Assembly (NCBI GenBank): GCA_032906705.1
Contig: JAJTZC010000003.1
Location: 9,808 to 73,807 of the forward strand
DNA: 64,000 nt
Reading direction: 5' to 3'
From: DASPPF01 sp032906705
GTDB lineage: Archaea; Thermoproteota; Nitrososphaeria; Nitrososphaerales; Gagatemarchaeaceae
How positions within the stretch are numbered: position 1 is the first letter of the stretch; the number at the start of each line of letters is the position of its first letter. Made by a program: the position numbers and the translations under genes. Shown piece after piece: positions 8,003 through 15,554 of the stretch. The notes beneath the pieces were generated by a model that saw only the letters and a program-made list of their open reading frames with translations, searched no databases and was not told the origin of the DNA.

Positions 8003-9123
8003 ATGTGTTGGTAAGCACACGCAGGACGCTGGCGGACCTGTCGGTCTTCGGGCGGGGCTATGTCAGAAGCAGGATAGGGGCCTTCTTCTCACTAATCTTT
8101 CCAGTCATACTCATCTTACTCTTCGGCGCCATATTCTCTGGAGGAAATTCGGGGCCGACGACCGTGTACGTCCAGAACCTGGACGGCGGCCCGGTCAGCG
8201 CGCAACTCGTCGCTGCGCTCAACGGGTCGACTGTATCCCATAGCGGCACCTGGCCAATCAAGCTCGTCAGCGTAGGGTCCGACAAGAACTTCTCGAACTA
8301 CCTGCTTTCCCATTCCGCGTCTGACGGCGTAATCATGCCAGCTGGCCTGACAAGTTCCGTCCTCGCTGGTCGTCAGGTCAACCTGACAGTGTATGGCAAC
8401 CCGACCTCGACCACGAGTGCTGTCACATCCGGCGTTGTGATGGAGGTGGCGAACGGCTTCAACCTAGGAGTCGCGCATGCTCTTCCCCTAGTGGGCGTGC
8501 ACCAGCTCACGGTTGCCTCCCAGTCGTACAAGTACATCGATTTCCTCGTACCGGGCCTGATCGGTTTCTCCATCCTGACAAGCCCCATGTTCGCATTGGT
8601 CAACATCAGCTCGGAGTACAAGCGGGACAAGATCTTCAAGCTCCTGTCCCTGACGCCGCTGACAAAGACTGAATGGCTGCTGTCCAAGATAGTCTGGTAC
8701 ATACTCCTCACGGGAGCGTCGTTCTTGCTCATGTCAATCACCGGAATCTACCTTTTCGGCGCCCACATCAGTTTCTCCTGGGGAATAATCCCGTTCCTCC
8801 TCCTGGGGCCGTTCCTCTTCGTTTCACTTGGGATGCTCGTCGGAACAGTTTCCAACAGCCCGGAGTCGGCCGCGGTCGTCGGCAACCTGATAACCTTCCC
8901 GATGATGTTCCTCTCCGGGACGTTCTTTCCCGTCTCGGGGATGCCGATGTACCTCCAGAACATCGCTCACGTCTTGCCACTCTTCTACGTCATCGACGGG
9001 CTGAATGACGTGATGATCTACGGGAACTACAGCCCAGCGTACGTCGACCTAGGGATACTGCTCGTGCTCGCGGTCGCCATCTTCGGCCTGGCTGTCAGGT
9101 TCTTCAAGTGGCGCGAGGATTAG
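7999..9123 (+). CDS. ABC-2 type transporter permease
   Basis: A 374-aa permease. One TM (about residues 20-40) is followed by an outside domain of about 165 residues, then five more TM segments and a short cytosolic tail ending F-F-K-W-R-E-D, the usual plan of ABC-2 permeases. The GTG at 7999 shares bases with the TGA of the ATPase gene (GTGA), which is why it is preferred over the longer frame starting at 7900. Together they should export a drug, lipid or peptide; the substrate is not evident. Confidence 0.92.
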   Translation: MNVLVSTRRTLADLSVFGRGYVRSRIGAFFSLIFPVILILLFGAIFSGGNSGPTTVYVQNLDGGPVSAQLVAALNGSTVSHSGTWPIKLVSVGSDKNFSNYLLSHSASDGVIMPAGLTSSVLAGRQVNLTVYGNPTSTTSAVTSGVVMEVANGFNLGVAHALPLVGVHQLTVASQSYKYIDFLVPGLIGFSILTSPMFALVNISSEYKRDKIFKLLSLTPLTKTEWLLSKIVWYILLTGASFLLMSITGIYLFGAHISFSWGIIPFLLLGPFLFVSLGMLVGTVSNSPESAAVVGNLITFPMMFLSGTFFPVSGMPMYLQNIAHVLPLFYVIDGLNDVMIYGNYSPAYVDLGILLVLAVAIFGLAVRFFKWRED

Positions 9124-9165
9124 GCCGCTTCATCTTATATCTGGCAGGGAGCCTCTACCTCATCG

Positions 9166-9438
9166 TTGGGCAGGCGGGAGCCGACCATGATTTTCATGGA
9201 CATACTGTCGGCCCTCTTCGAAGGTCCGAGGGGCCCCACGCGTCTTGCGCAGGCGTGCAATGTCAACTACGGCAGGCTGGAGAACTTCACGAAGCCGCTG
9301 GAGTCGAAGGGACTGATCCGTAGAGAGACGGCGGGCGGGCAGGAGGCATTCATCATCACCGAGGAGGGCTACAGGGTCTACGAGGAGTGGCTGAAGGTGT
9401 GGAGAAGACTGCCGTTGGGAGTGACTTCAGGTCAGTAG
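9166..9438 (+). CDS. Winged-helix transcriptional regulator
   Basis: A 90-aa archaeal winged-helix protein: I-F-M-D-I-L-S-A-L-F, then A-C-N-V-N-Y-G-R-L-E-N-F-T-K-P-L as recognition helix, then a wing ending I-I-T-E-E-G-Y-R-V-Y. This N-Y-x-x-L-x-x-x-L pattern is typical of small stand-alone archaeal regulators. CTTATAT at about 9134-9140 lies 28 bp upstream of the TTG at 9166; the ATG at 9187 is an alternative. It precedes a two-TM gene, again a regulator-membrane pair. Confidence 0.85.
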   Translation: MGRREPTMIFMDILSALFEGPRGPTRLAQACNVNYGRLENFTKPLESKGLIRRETAGGQEAFIITEEGYRVYEEWLKVWRRLPLGVTSGQ

Positions 9439-9472
9439 GCCTTTTATGACAAATGGGTTTGAAGGGGCGAAG

Positions 9473-9832
9473 ATGGCAGAGGAAGAGCCCAGGGGCGTAA
9501 GGATAATCGAAGCGCACCAGGAGCTCGTCAGACACGTCGAGGAAAGCAGCGCGAGAATTAGGACATTGGCCATCGTGACAGTCGTCGTAGCGGCGCTGCT
9601 AGCTGGGTTGTACGCCTACCAGCTTGCGGTCCCGCTGGCATACGGTCAAACCATCGTGACTGTCGACCTGACGAGCCCGGCAAATGTTGCGACAGAGCTA
9701 GTCGTGTTGGGTCTGGCCCTGGTCTGGCTCTATGTCGGCGCCAAGGACTACGTCTTCGCGACCAAGCTTGCAGGCGAAATCAGGCGCGCCCGGGAAGACG
9801 AGAAGACGATACTTGCGGATCTCTCAGGGTAG
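9473..9832 (+). CDS. Two-TM membrane protein
   Basis: A 119-aa protein with an acidic, probably coiled N-terminus (E-A-H-Q-E-L-V-R-H-V-E-E-S), two TM helices (about 32-52 and 70-92), a short outside loop, and a charged C-terminal helix. TTTTATG at about 9441-9447 lies 28 bp before ATG 9473, so this start is preferred over ATG 9446, which overlaps the TATA box. Function unknown. Confidence 0.75.
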   Translation: MAEEEPRGVRIIEAHQELVRHVEESSARIRTLAIVTVVVAALLAGLYAYQLAVPLAYGQTIVTVDLTSPANVATELVVLGLALVWLYVGAKDYVFATKLAGEIRRAREDEKTILADLSG

Positions 9833-9859
9833 AGGGCATTCTCCCGCGTTCTAGAAGCA

Positions 9860-9890
9860 CGAACGCCTGTTCGCGACGCTGGCATTATCA
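9860..9890 (+). promoter_or_regulatory. Shared upstream element, copy 1
   Basis: Carries CGAAC-4 nt-GTTCG, then the 16-mer GTTCGCGACGCTGGCA running into a CATTATC TATA-like box. The same 16-mer lies at 15509-15524, also directly at the TATA box of a gene for a membrane-anchored surface protein. Probably a regulator site overlapping the basal promoter of the gene at 9924. Confidence 0.6.
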
Positions 9891-9923
9891 TCCGTCTGTT
9901 GCTTACCCTGAGGCCAGAGAAAA

Positions 9924-11060
9924 ATGATCCGAAGCAAACAAACCAGAGCACACGCGAAGGCACTCGGCCTCGTCGCTTCACTCCTCCTCCTTTCTATGTC
10001 TGGGGTCGGGAGCGTGGCAGCAACAGCGCCAGCGCTCGACATCGTCCAAGTCAGCTTGCAGACTGCACAAAGCCTACGCTTCCAGTACACCTTCACAGCG
10101 TACAATTCGAGCGGCTACCAAGTCGCTTGGTACGAGAGCAGCCACCCCGGGGCGGCCTTCCAGCTTCCCTCGGGCAGTTACCTCGTCACTGCGTCGGCTT
10201 ACTACTACAACTCCACAGTCTGTGTGGAATGCCCGTTGGGGGCGAGTCCGGTAGCTAAGGGCTCGGCCGGGGTCGCGTCGATCTCTCCCCGCTACCAGAA
10301 TCCGTACAATGAGTATGGGTTCGCGGTTGCGAAAGTGAGCGGGGCGTCAAGCCTGAGCATAAAGACGCAGAATGCGAGCGCAATCCCTCTGAGCTCTCTC
10401 ACAATCCACGTCGGATACGCGAACGGCACCGCTGCTTCGCGGGCGTCGGTATCGGGGTACGTGGTCGGTTCGTACTACGTCTACTCGCCCAAGATGGTGA
10501 CCTGCGGTGAGACAGGCAAAGACGGCAATGTCGTCCTTACAATGCCCCAGGCACCGGTGGACATTAGCGCGTATCTTTCGACGCCAATCGTCCTGCCGAA
10601 GAACACGACTACCGTAACGGTGGAGGTCGGCGGGCAGAAGGTTAACGTCACAGTCTACCTTCAACCGAGCTACCTCAACCTATTCGGACAGGCGCTCGTC
10701 TTGCCGCCTCAGACCAGGGCCGACGTGGTACTCCAATACAGACCATTCAATGAGCCAATAATCTACTACGCAAACGGCGCGCCCACAGTCGCTACAGCAG
10801 GAGGCGTAGCTCCCACAGGTTCCACAGTGACAACGACACAGACAGGCGGCGCTGCTGTTCAAGCTCGTGGCCTGGCTCAAGCTGCCACGAGGATCGCGCC
10901 CTTCAACGCGTCCGGCGGGGAGATAACCACGGTCGACTCGGGCCCGGCTGGCGTCATCAACGTCAACCTAGTCGTGGCAGCAATAGGAGCCGCTGTAGTT
11001 GTGGCGGGGTTCGCCGCGCTCTGGCTTAGGAAATCCGCAAAGAAGGCCCCTCCCTCCTGA
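9924..11060 (+). CDS. Secreted, C-terminally anchored surface protein
   Basis: A 378-aa protein with a signal peptide (basic residues 1-11, hydrophobic 12-30), a long outside region rich in Ser, Thr, Asn, Tyr and Val with many N-x-S/T sites, Ig-like beta-sandwich character around 185-255 (a carboxypeptidase-regulatory-like segment with D-G-N-V-V-L-T-M), a Thr/Gly-rich linker (about 290-320), and a C-terminal TM helix (about 350-368) followed by R-K-S-A-K-K. Two cysteines (V-C-V-E-C-P) may pair. No enzyme motif. The ATG follows GAGAAAA after a short leader. Confidence 0.8.
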   Translation: MIRSKQTRAHAKALGLVASLLLLSMSGVGSVAATAPALDIVQVSLQTAQSLRFQYTFTAYNSSGYQVAWYESSHPGAAFQLPSGSYLVTASAYYYNSTVCVECPLGASPVAKGSAGVASISPRYQNPYNEYGFAVAKVSGASSLSIKTQNASAIPLSSLTIHVGYANGTAASRASVSGYVVGSYYVYSPKMVTCGETGKDGNVVLTMPQAPVDISAYLSTPIVLPKNTTTVTVEVGGQKVNVTVYLQPSYLNLFGQALVLPPQTRADVVLQYRPFNEPIIYYANGAPTVATAGGVAPTGSTVTTTQTGGAAVQARGLAQAATRIAPFNASGGEITTVDSGPAGVINVNLVVAAIGAAVVVAGFAALWLRKSAKKAPPS

Positions 11061-11085
11061 GGGAGGGTTCTTCCCCTGTTTTTCT
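11048..11085 (+). terminator. Hairpin with T-run between convergent genes
   Basis: A 7-bp perfect stem (CCCTCCC / GGGAGGG) with a 6-nt loop, followed about 11 nt later by a GTTTTTC tract. It overlaps the last codons of the surface-protein gene and lies 15 bp before the end of the opposite protease gene. Confidence 0.5.
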
Positions 11086-11099
11086 ACAGATTCAGCCGA

Positions 11100-12068
11100 C
11101 TATCGTTCGAAGCTGGCAGGTGTGGGAGCCGCTTCGGTGGGCCTTACGCGCAGCGTCCGGCGGGTCCCCATCCTGTCGACCTCCAGCTCGATGGTGTTGC
11201 CGTCGGAAACTTTGGACAGGCCGCGGAGGAGGTCCTTTGTGTGCTTTACCTCTGACCCGCTCGCCGCCACTATCACGTCTCCCGCCTTGATCCCTGAAGC
11301 GTGCGCAGGACTGCCGCGGACAAGCTCTGCAACAAGGAACCCAGACTCGGTAGCCAGCCCGTATCTCCGCGCAAGTTGGGGATTCAGGTCGACGCCTGCG
11401 ATGCCTATCCACGGCCGCGCTACCCGGCCCTTCTCGAGTATCTCAGAAGCAATCCGCTTCACCGTGTTGATGGGGATGGCGAATCCCACGCCCTGGGCGA
11501 ATGGGACCATCGCGGTGTTGATGCCGACGACCTTGCCGTCGAGGTCTGCCAAGGGGCCTCCGCTGTTGCCCGGGTTGACCGCAGCGTCGGTCTGGAGGAG
11601 ACCTTCGAAGATGAAGTCTGCGCCCGGAAGTGGCCTCCCCATCGCGCTCAGGACCCCCATGGACACTGTGGGTCCGCCCGGGAGTCCGAGTGCGTTTCCT
11701 ATAGCCAATACGAATTGCCCGACCTTCAGCATCTCAGAGTCGCCCAAGTCAGCGGCTGGCAGGTCCTTTGCTTCGACCCTCACGATTGCGACGTCGGTCT
11801 GCTCGTCTGATCCGACAACCTCGCCAACGAGCGTTCTGCCATCCTTTAGGTTGACCTGGACACGCGTGGCCCCGTCGATTACGTGGTTGTTTGTTATGAT
11901 CAGGCCGTTTCTGTCTAGAACCACACCCGAGCCCTGCCCTTCAGTCGGGACCATGCCGTAGAATCTGCGCTCCAGCCGCATGCTGTTGATGGTGACGAGG
12001 CTCTCGCCTACCTTGTCCACGGCGTCGGTCACCTTGGTCTCGAATCCAGAGAGCGCCACCTGTCTCAC
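11100..12068 (-). CDS. Cytosolic HtrA/Deg-type serine protease with PDZ domain
   Basis: A 322-aa S1C protease lacking any signal or TM segment. The triad is H62 (N-N-H-V-I-D), D92 (Q-T-D-V-A-I) and S169 (G-N-S-G-G-P), and a PDZ domain fills about 225-310 (G-I-K-A-G-D-V-I-V-A). The GTG at 12068 overlaps the TGA of the upstream PPOX-fold gene (GTGA); the longer frame reads through that gene. It is a soluble counterpart of the anchored protease at 1679-2908. Confidence 0.93.
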   Translation of the reverse strand: MRQVALSGFETKVTDAVDKVGESLVTINSMRLERRFYGMVPTEGQGSGVVLDRNGLIITNNHVIDGATRVQVNLKDGRTLVGEVVGSDEQTDVAIVRVEAKDLPAADLGDSEMLKVGQFVLAIGNALGLPGGPTVSMGVLSAMGRPLPGADFIFEGLLQTDAAVNPGNSGGPLADLDGKVVGINTAMVPFAQGVGFAIPINTVKRIASEILEKGRVARPWIGIAGVDLNPQLARRYGLATESGFLVAELVRGSPAHASGIKAGDVIVAASGSEVKHTKDLLRGLSKVSDGNTIELEVDRMGTRRTLRVRPTEAAPTPASFER

Positions 12069-12478
12069 TCCTCCAGGCCCCAGCTCCGTACCTTGTTCGG
12101 CGTTATCTTCACGATTGTCGCTCCCTCCTCGGTAACGACCGGCTCTGCCTTCCCCCTGACCTCCAGACCCCTCACACGCCAAGGCCTCGTTGACACTATG
12201 TCGTCAACCACGAACGCGACCTTGCCGTTCGCCGATAGGTTCCTGAACTTCAGGGACCTGGTCAGGTTCCAACCGCCGAAGAATACGCTGGTACCGTCAA
12301 ACCTGTAGGTCACGGGCACCACGTGCGGTTGCATAGACGGCGAGACTGTCGCCACCCTGCCAATCATGTTCTCCGCAAGGTACTCCGCCTCGCGTTCAGA
12401 GAGGACCGGCCCGGCCCTCCCGTCAATCTTACCGCTTTCTTTCGACGATGATTCCACGGCGATGATCATGTCGGTCAT
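12065..12478 (-). CDS. PPOX-fold (pyridoxamine oxidase/F420-type) flavin-binding protein
   Basis: A protein of up to 137 aa with the split-barrel pattern: L-S-E-R-E-A-E-Y-L, I-G-R-V-A-T-V-S-P-S-M-Q-P-H-V-V-P-V-T-Y, then K-F-R-N-L-x-x-N-G-K-V-A-F-V-V-D-D and a late G-L-E-V-R-G-K-A. This matches PPOX-class flavin or F420 reductases. ATG 12478 is given, but the shared TATA box at 12480-12489 would place transcription start near GTG 12457, so the real protein may be seven residues shorter. Coupled to the HtrA gene and divergent to an HxlR regulator. Confidence 0.85.
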   Translation of the reverse strand: MTDMIIAVESSSKESGKIDGRAGPVLSEREAEYLAENMIGRVATVSPSMQPHVVPVTYRFDGTSVFFGGWNLTRSLKFRNLSANGKVAFVVDDIVSTRPWRVRGLEVRGKAEPVVTEEGATIVKITPNKVRSWGLEE

Positions 12479-12479
12479 G

Positions 12480-12489
12480 TTTATATATC
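12480..12489. promoter_or_regulatory. Shared bidirectional TATA box
   Basis: TTTATATATC reads as a TATA box on both strands. It is 27 bp from GTG 12457 on the minus strand and about 30 bp from ATG 12516 on the plus strand. Confidence 0.55.
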
Positions 12490-12501
12490 AGGTAGTGAAA
12501 C

Positions 12502-12518
12502 CATACCAAGTAGGTATG
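12502..12518. promoter_or_regulatory. Operator-like palindrome at the HxlR start
   Basis: CATACC-AAGTA-GGTATG has perfect 6-bp arms. It covers the expected transcription start and ends on the ATG of the HxlR gene, so binding would block transcription. Autoregulation by the HxlR protein is the simplest reading. Confidence 0.65.
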
Positions 12519-12899
12519 CCTAACCTGAGTAAGTCAGCCCAGCTTGACCAGAAGACGCTCGACAGTTGTAAGGTGGTCCACGCAGCGTGGAATGAACTCA
12601 CCAGGACGTGGACATTGCCCACGATTCACGCGCTCGGGCTCCAGGAGCCGGCGAGGTTCAACGAGCTAAAGAGAAGGATAGAGGGCATCAGCGCCACCTC
12701 TCTCGCGGAGAGGCTCACGCAGATGGAGAAGTTCGGCGTCGTCCAGAGGAAGGTCTATCCCGAGACCCCTCCGAAGGTGGAATACTCCCTCACTGTCAAG
12801 GGGCACGAGATGCACAGGATTCTAGGGGAGCTGGCGGACTGGTCAAAGCGGTGGGCCGGAAAGGAGCCCAACAGCAGAGAGTTCCTCGTCTCGAAGTAG
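12516..12899 (+). CDS. HxlR-family transcriptional regulator
   Basis: A 127-aa winged-helix regulator. The HxlR pattern is clear: W-T-L-P-T-I-H-A-L, R-F-N-E-L-K-R-R-I-E-G-I-S-A-T-S-L-A-E-R-L (recognition region), Q-R-K-V-Y-P-E-T-P-P-K-V-E-Y-S-L-T-V-K-G (wing). HxlR proteins often answer redox or electrophile stress. ATG 12516 is leaderless with respect to the TATA box at 12480-12489 and lies in a palindrome. It diverges from the flavin-protein/protease operon, its likely target. Confidence 0.93.
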   Translation: MPNLSKSAQLDQKTLDSCKVVHAAWNELTRTWTLPTIHALGLQEPARFNELKRRIEGISATSLAERLTQMEKFGVVQRKVYPETPPKVEYSLTVKGHEMHRILGELADWSKRWAGKEPNSREFLVSK

Positions 12900-12905
12900 G
12901 CGCCT

Positions 12906-13538
12906 TCATCCGCCCGTTAGGACGAACACAGCTAGCGCAGCCATTGCGACCGCAATCGCATAGTCGATCTGTCGCACCCGGCCGGGCGCCCGGAGAAACC
13001 TTCCCATTCCCTTGATACCAACCATAGTCACGGCGACGATGGAGAGGACGGTCCCCGCAGTGAACGCGGAGAGGGAAGCGGTCACGCCCACGAATCCATA
13101 GACGCTCGCAGAAAGGTAGACCGGGAATATTGTCAGCTCCGGCGACGATGCGGTAGCGAAGACCAGCCACTTGGCGCCCCGGGAGAGGTCGACGCGATCA
13201 TCCTCAGTCTTGGGCGCCCTGAAACCCGAGACAACCATGTAGAGGGAGACAGAGGCGAAGGAAACTCCGACCACTATGTTCGAGAGCTGCGAAAAGCTAG
13301 CGGCCAACGCAAACCCGACTGCGATGGCGAGGGCCATGACCACCAAGGACCCCAGCACGTGCGCGAATCCCCCCGCCGCTGCGAGGACAGCCGAACGCCT
13401 CGAGGTGAACTTCTTGGAGTGGCAATAGATGGTGAGGGGGACCCAGTGGTCGGGCGCGAGCATGTGGAGGGCTCCGATTCCCAAGGCGAGGAGAGCCACG
13501 GAGGTCTCTGCGAGCAGGATGGACAACCAGTCGCCCAC
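12906..13538 (-). CDS. NicO/UreH-like Ni2+/Co2+ transporter
   Basis: A 210-aa, about six-TM protein. TM1 carries H-M-L-A-P-D-H, the H-x4-D-H signature of nickel/cobalt permeases, and a G-G-F-A-H-V-L segment follows in the next helix. Metal import or export cannot be told apart. The open frame runs into the divergent SET gene, so the start must be near 13530: GTG 13538 is given, while TTG 13526 is exactly 28 bp from the shared GGTTAACC box. Confidence 0.8.
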   Translation of the reverse strand: MGDWLSILLAETSVALLALGIGALHMLAPDHWVPLTIYCHSKKFTSRRSAVLAAAGGFAHVLGSLVVMALAIAVGFALAASFSQLSNIVVGVSFASVSLYMVVSGFRAPKTEDDRVDLSRGAKWLVFATASSPELTIFPVYLSASVYGFVGVTASLSAFTAGTVLSIVAVTMVGIKGMGRFLRAPGRVRQIDYAIAVAMAALAVFVLTGG

Positions 13539-13549
13539 AGCCCAGAAAC

Positions 13550-13557
13550 GGTTAACC
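13550..13557. promoter_or_regulatory. Shared bidirectional TATA-like box GGTTAACC
   Basis: A perfect palindrome between two divergent genes: 28 bp from TTG 13526 (minus) and about 37 bp from ATG 13591 (plus), where a GGAG follows at about 13573. Confidence 0.4.
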
Positions 13558-13590
13558 CTTGTCCCGCTTCGGCGGAGAGAAGGAAATTCA

Positions 13591-14064
13591 ATGGACTCCC
13601 GAACGACCACGAGGCTGATTGTTCGGGCCGCGGGGAAGAAGGGCAGAGGCGTCTTCGCAACTACGGAGATCCAGCGTGAGACGAAGGTGATCATATTCGG
13701 GGGACCCGCGAGATGGATCCGGGAGATTCCTGAACGGTTCTGGGACCACTGCTTCCAGGTCGATTACGACACCTACGTCCTTCCCAAGGCCGGGTCTTTC
13801 GGCTGGTACATCAACCACTCCTGCAATCCCAACTGCGTGGTTCGAGGGGAAAGGGAGCTCGTGTCGTTGCGGAGCATAAGGAAGGGAGAGGAACTCACAT
13901 TCGATTACTCTACCAACGTCGGCTGGGGAGGTTTCGTCATGGAATGCAAATGCGAGAGCGGGAATTGCAGGAGAACGATTCTGAGCTACAACCGACTCGC
14001 GGAAGAGACGAAGAGAAGGTATGGCGAGATGGTCTCACCATTCCTGCTCAGAAAGAACGAATAG
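13591..14064 (+). CDS. SET-domain protein (lysine methyltransferase-like)
   Basis: A 157-aa protein that is a bare SET domain: G-R-G-V-F-A-T-T-E-I (N-terminal SAM region), Y-I-N-H-S-C-N-P-N-C (the N-H-S-C-x-P-N signature), G-E-E-L-T-F-D-Y, and a post-SET cysteine set C-x-C-x4-C (E-C-K-C-E-S-G-N-C-R), which can bind zinc with the cysteine of the signature. Archaeal SET proteins are thought to methylate lysines of chromatin or other proteins. ATG 13591 follows a GGAG. Confidence 0.93.
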   Translation: MDSRTTTRLIVRAAGKKGRGVFATTEIQRETKVIIFGGPARWIREIPERFWDHCFQVDYDTYVLPKAGSFGWYINHSCNPNCVVRGERELVSLRSIRKGEELTFDYSTNVGWGGFVMECKCESGNCRRTILSYNRLAEETKRRYGEMVSPFLLRKNE

Positions 14065-14111
14065 ACTAAGCCAAGCTTATTCTAGCCGAGCCTTCGCGAC
14101 GTATCACCGCC

Positions 14112-14543
14112 TTGCGCAAAGCGCAGCTTTACCCGGAGTCCACCGTCGGGGCCGTGATTCTGAACGGCAAGGGGGAGATGCTCCTGGTGAAGTCCCACAA
14201 ATGGGGTGACAGATACACTATAGCGGGAGGGCACGTGGAAGTCGGCGAAAAGCTGGAGGATGCGCTTCGGCGAGAGATCAAGGAGGAGGTGGGGCTTTCG
14301 GTCAGAGATGTCAGGTTCCTCATGATACAAGAGGCAATTTTCAGCGAGGAATTCTGGGAAAGAAGACATTTCATCTTCTTCGACTTTGTGTGCAGGTCCA
14401 GAGGAGACAAAGTCAAGGTGGACGGGGAGGAGGTCCAGAGCTACAAGTGGGTCGAACCAAGCAAGGCTCTGAAACTTGAACTGGACACGTTCACGCGCAA
14501 CATGGTGAAGAAGTACCTCGGCTTGAGGGCGGTTCGCCGGTAG
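14112..14543 (+). CDS. Nudix hydrolase
   Basis: A 143-aa protein with a full Nudix box G-x5-E-x7-R-E-x-x-E-E-x-G (G-G-H-V-E-V-G-E, then R-R-E-I-K-E-E-V-G-L, about residues 40-62). Probably cleaves a nucleoside diphosphate derivative such as an oxidised nucleotide or a dinucleotide; substrate not evident. Start TTG 14112, about 33 bp after CTTATTC. Confidence 0.92.
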   Translation: MRKAQLYPESTVGAVILNGKGEMLLVKSHKWGDRYTIAGGHVEVGEKLEDALRREIKEEVGLSVRDVRFLMIQEAIFSEEFWERRHFIFFDFVCRSRGDKVKVDGEEVQSYKWVEPSKALKLELDTFTRNMVKKYLGLRAVRR

Positions 14544-14546
14544 CAG

Positions 14547-14984
14547 TCAGTCTTTCCTGAAGGACACTTTGTAGAGCGCGAAACCGAACAGCAAAGCCGC
14601 GATCAGGGGCAGAAGGAGGATGGGTACTCGCCCAGGCTCGCTGGAGAGGGCGCCAAGCCTTGACGAGGGAAGGACGGACGCTGTGGAATTCAAGGAATAG
14701 GCGTTGTACCCCCCACCAGCATGCGCACCCGCGCCCACGCTTGAGTTCGTCGAGGTCGTGGTCGAAACGATGGCGCTGAACGCGACCGCCGGTACCTGGG
14801 CGGTCGTCGAGGATGAGGTTGAAGCGGCAGTCGTAGTCTTGCCCTGTCCGGCGGCAGTGCTGAGCGGCCCTGCGGCCTGCTGAGTCTGAGCGGATGCGTA
14901 GATTGACCCGAACACCACGGCTGAGGCGAGGAGGATTCCCGCGAGGAGCCCGACCGAGAAACTCGCGTGCACGACCCCAATCAT
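14547..14984 (-). CDS. Small surface protein, Ser/Thr-rich with two TM segments
   Basis: A 145-aa protein with an N-terminal signal or anchor (about 8-31), a low-complexity Thr/Ser/Ala region with repeated T-T-T-A-A-S-T-S-S-S-T-T patterns (about 48-100), and a C-terminal TM helix (about 118-138) ending K-V-S-F-R-K-D. Likely exposed outside and possibly glycosylated. No family recognised. Similar plan to the proteins at 9924 and 15555. Confidence 0.65.
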   Translation of the reverse strand: MIGVVHASFSVGLLAGILLASAVVFGSIYASAQTQQAAGPLSTAAGQGKTTTAASTSSSTTAQVPAVAFSAIVSTTTSTNSSVGAGAHAGGGYNAYSLNSTASVLPSSRLGALSSEPGRVPILLLPLIAALLFGFALYKVSFRKD

Positions 14985-15009
14985 GCTCCAGTGAGATAGT
15001 TAGTTCTAC

Positions 15010-15453
15010 TCATGAGAACGGTTTCCTCCGCCAGACCCGCCAGGTCTCGTACCAGAATACGGCCGCCCCACCCACAGTACCTATCACCGCGTAGAGGTCG
15101 AGGAGCCCGGCATCGAACAGGAGGTAGGCGGCCGCGATGGTCGAGAAGAAAGCGGCGTAGAACCCGAGCCGCGGGAGAGTGATCCGGCCGACGTTCACGA
15201 AGGCTGAGAGTATGCCCGTGTCGACCTTCCTCACGAGCACATAGCGTTCGTACTGGTCCTTTTCGAGAATCCTCAGGTGAATCAGCTTGTCAAGGTGGTG
15301 GAACGCGACGCTTGGGCTGGAGAAGCCGAGCTCCTTCTGGACCTCCCTGACTCCGACCGCACTCCCGTTACGTAGCAGGTAAAGGTAGACCTGCAGAGTC
15401 TTGCCCCTGAGCTCGTAATCAATCCTGTCTCTCTCGGTCTGGGACAATTCCAA
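15010..15453 (-). CDS. Winged-helix regulator fused to two TM helices
   Basis: A 147-aa protein. Residues about 10-80 form a winged helix (L-Q-V-Y-L-Y-L-L-R-N-G, F-S-S-P-S-V-A-F-H-H-L-D-K-L, then a wing), followed by two TM helices (about 88-106 and 112-130) and a basic tail. A membrane-bound one-component regulator is the likely role. The frame is open to 15609, but TTTATTC on the minus strand (about 15472-15478) places the start at TTG 15453 or 15447. It diverges from the DUF4349/PKD protein. Confidence 0.75.
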   Translation of the reverse strand: MELSQTERDRIDYELRGKTLQVYLYLLRNGSAVGVREVQKELGFSSPSVAFHHLDKLIHLRILEKDQYERYVLVRKVDTGILSAFVNVGRITLPRLGFYAAFFSTIAAAYLLFDAGLLDLYAVIGTVGGAAVFWYETWRVWRRKPFS

Positions 15454-15498
15454 AGCGGCTCGACCCTGCAATGAATAAATGGTTTTGTTCTGGTCGTG

Positions 15499-15530
15499 CG
15501 AACAGCACGTTCGCGACGCTGGCACTATAC
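15499..15530 (+). promoter_or_regulatory. Shared upstream element, copy 2
   Basis: CGAAC-5 nt-GTTCG followed by the same GTTCGCGACGCTGGCA as at 9869-9884, running into CACTATAC, which is 28 bp before ATG 15555. The site is therefore the BRE/TATA region of the gene at 15555. Confidence 0.6.
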
Positions 15531-15554
15531 CAGCGCCCCTGCCTAGGGTCGCCG

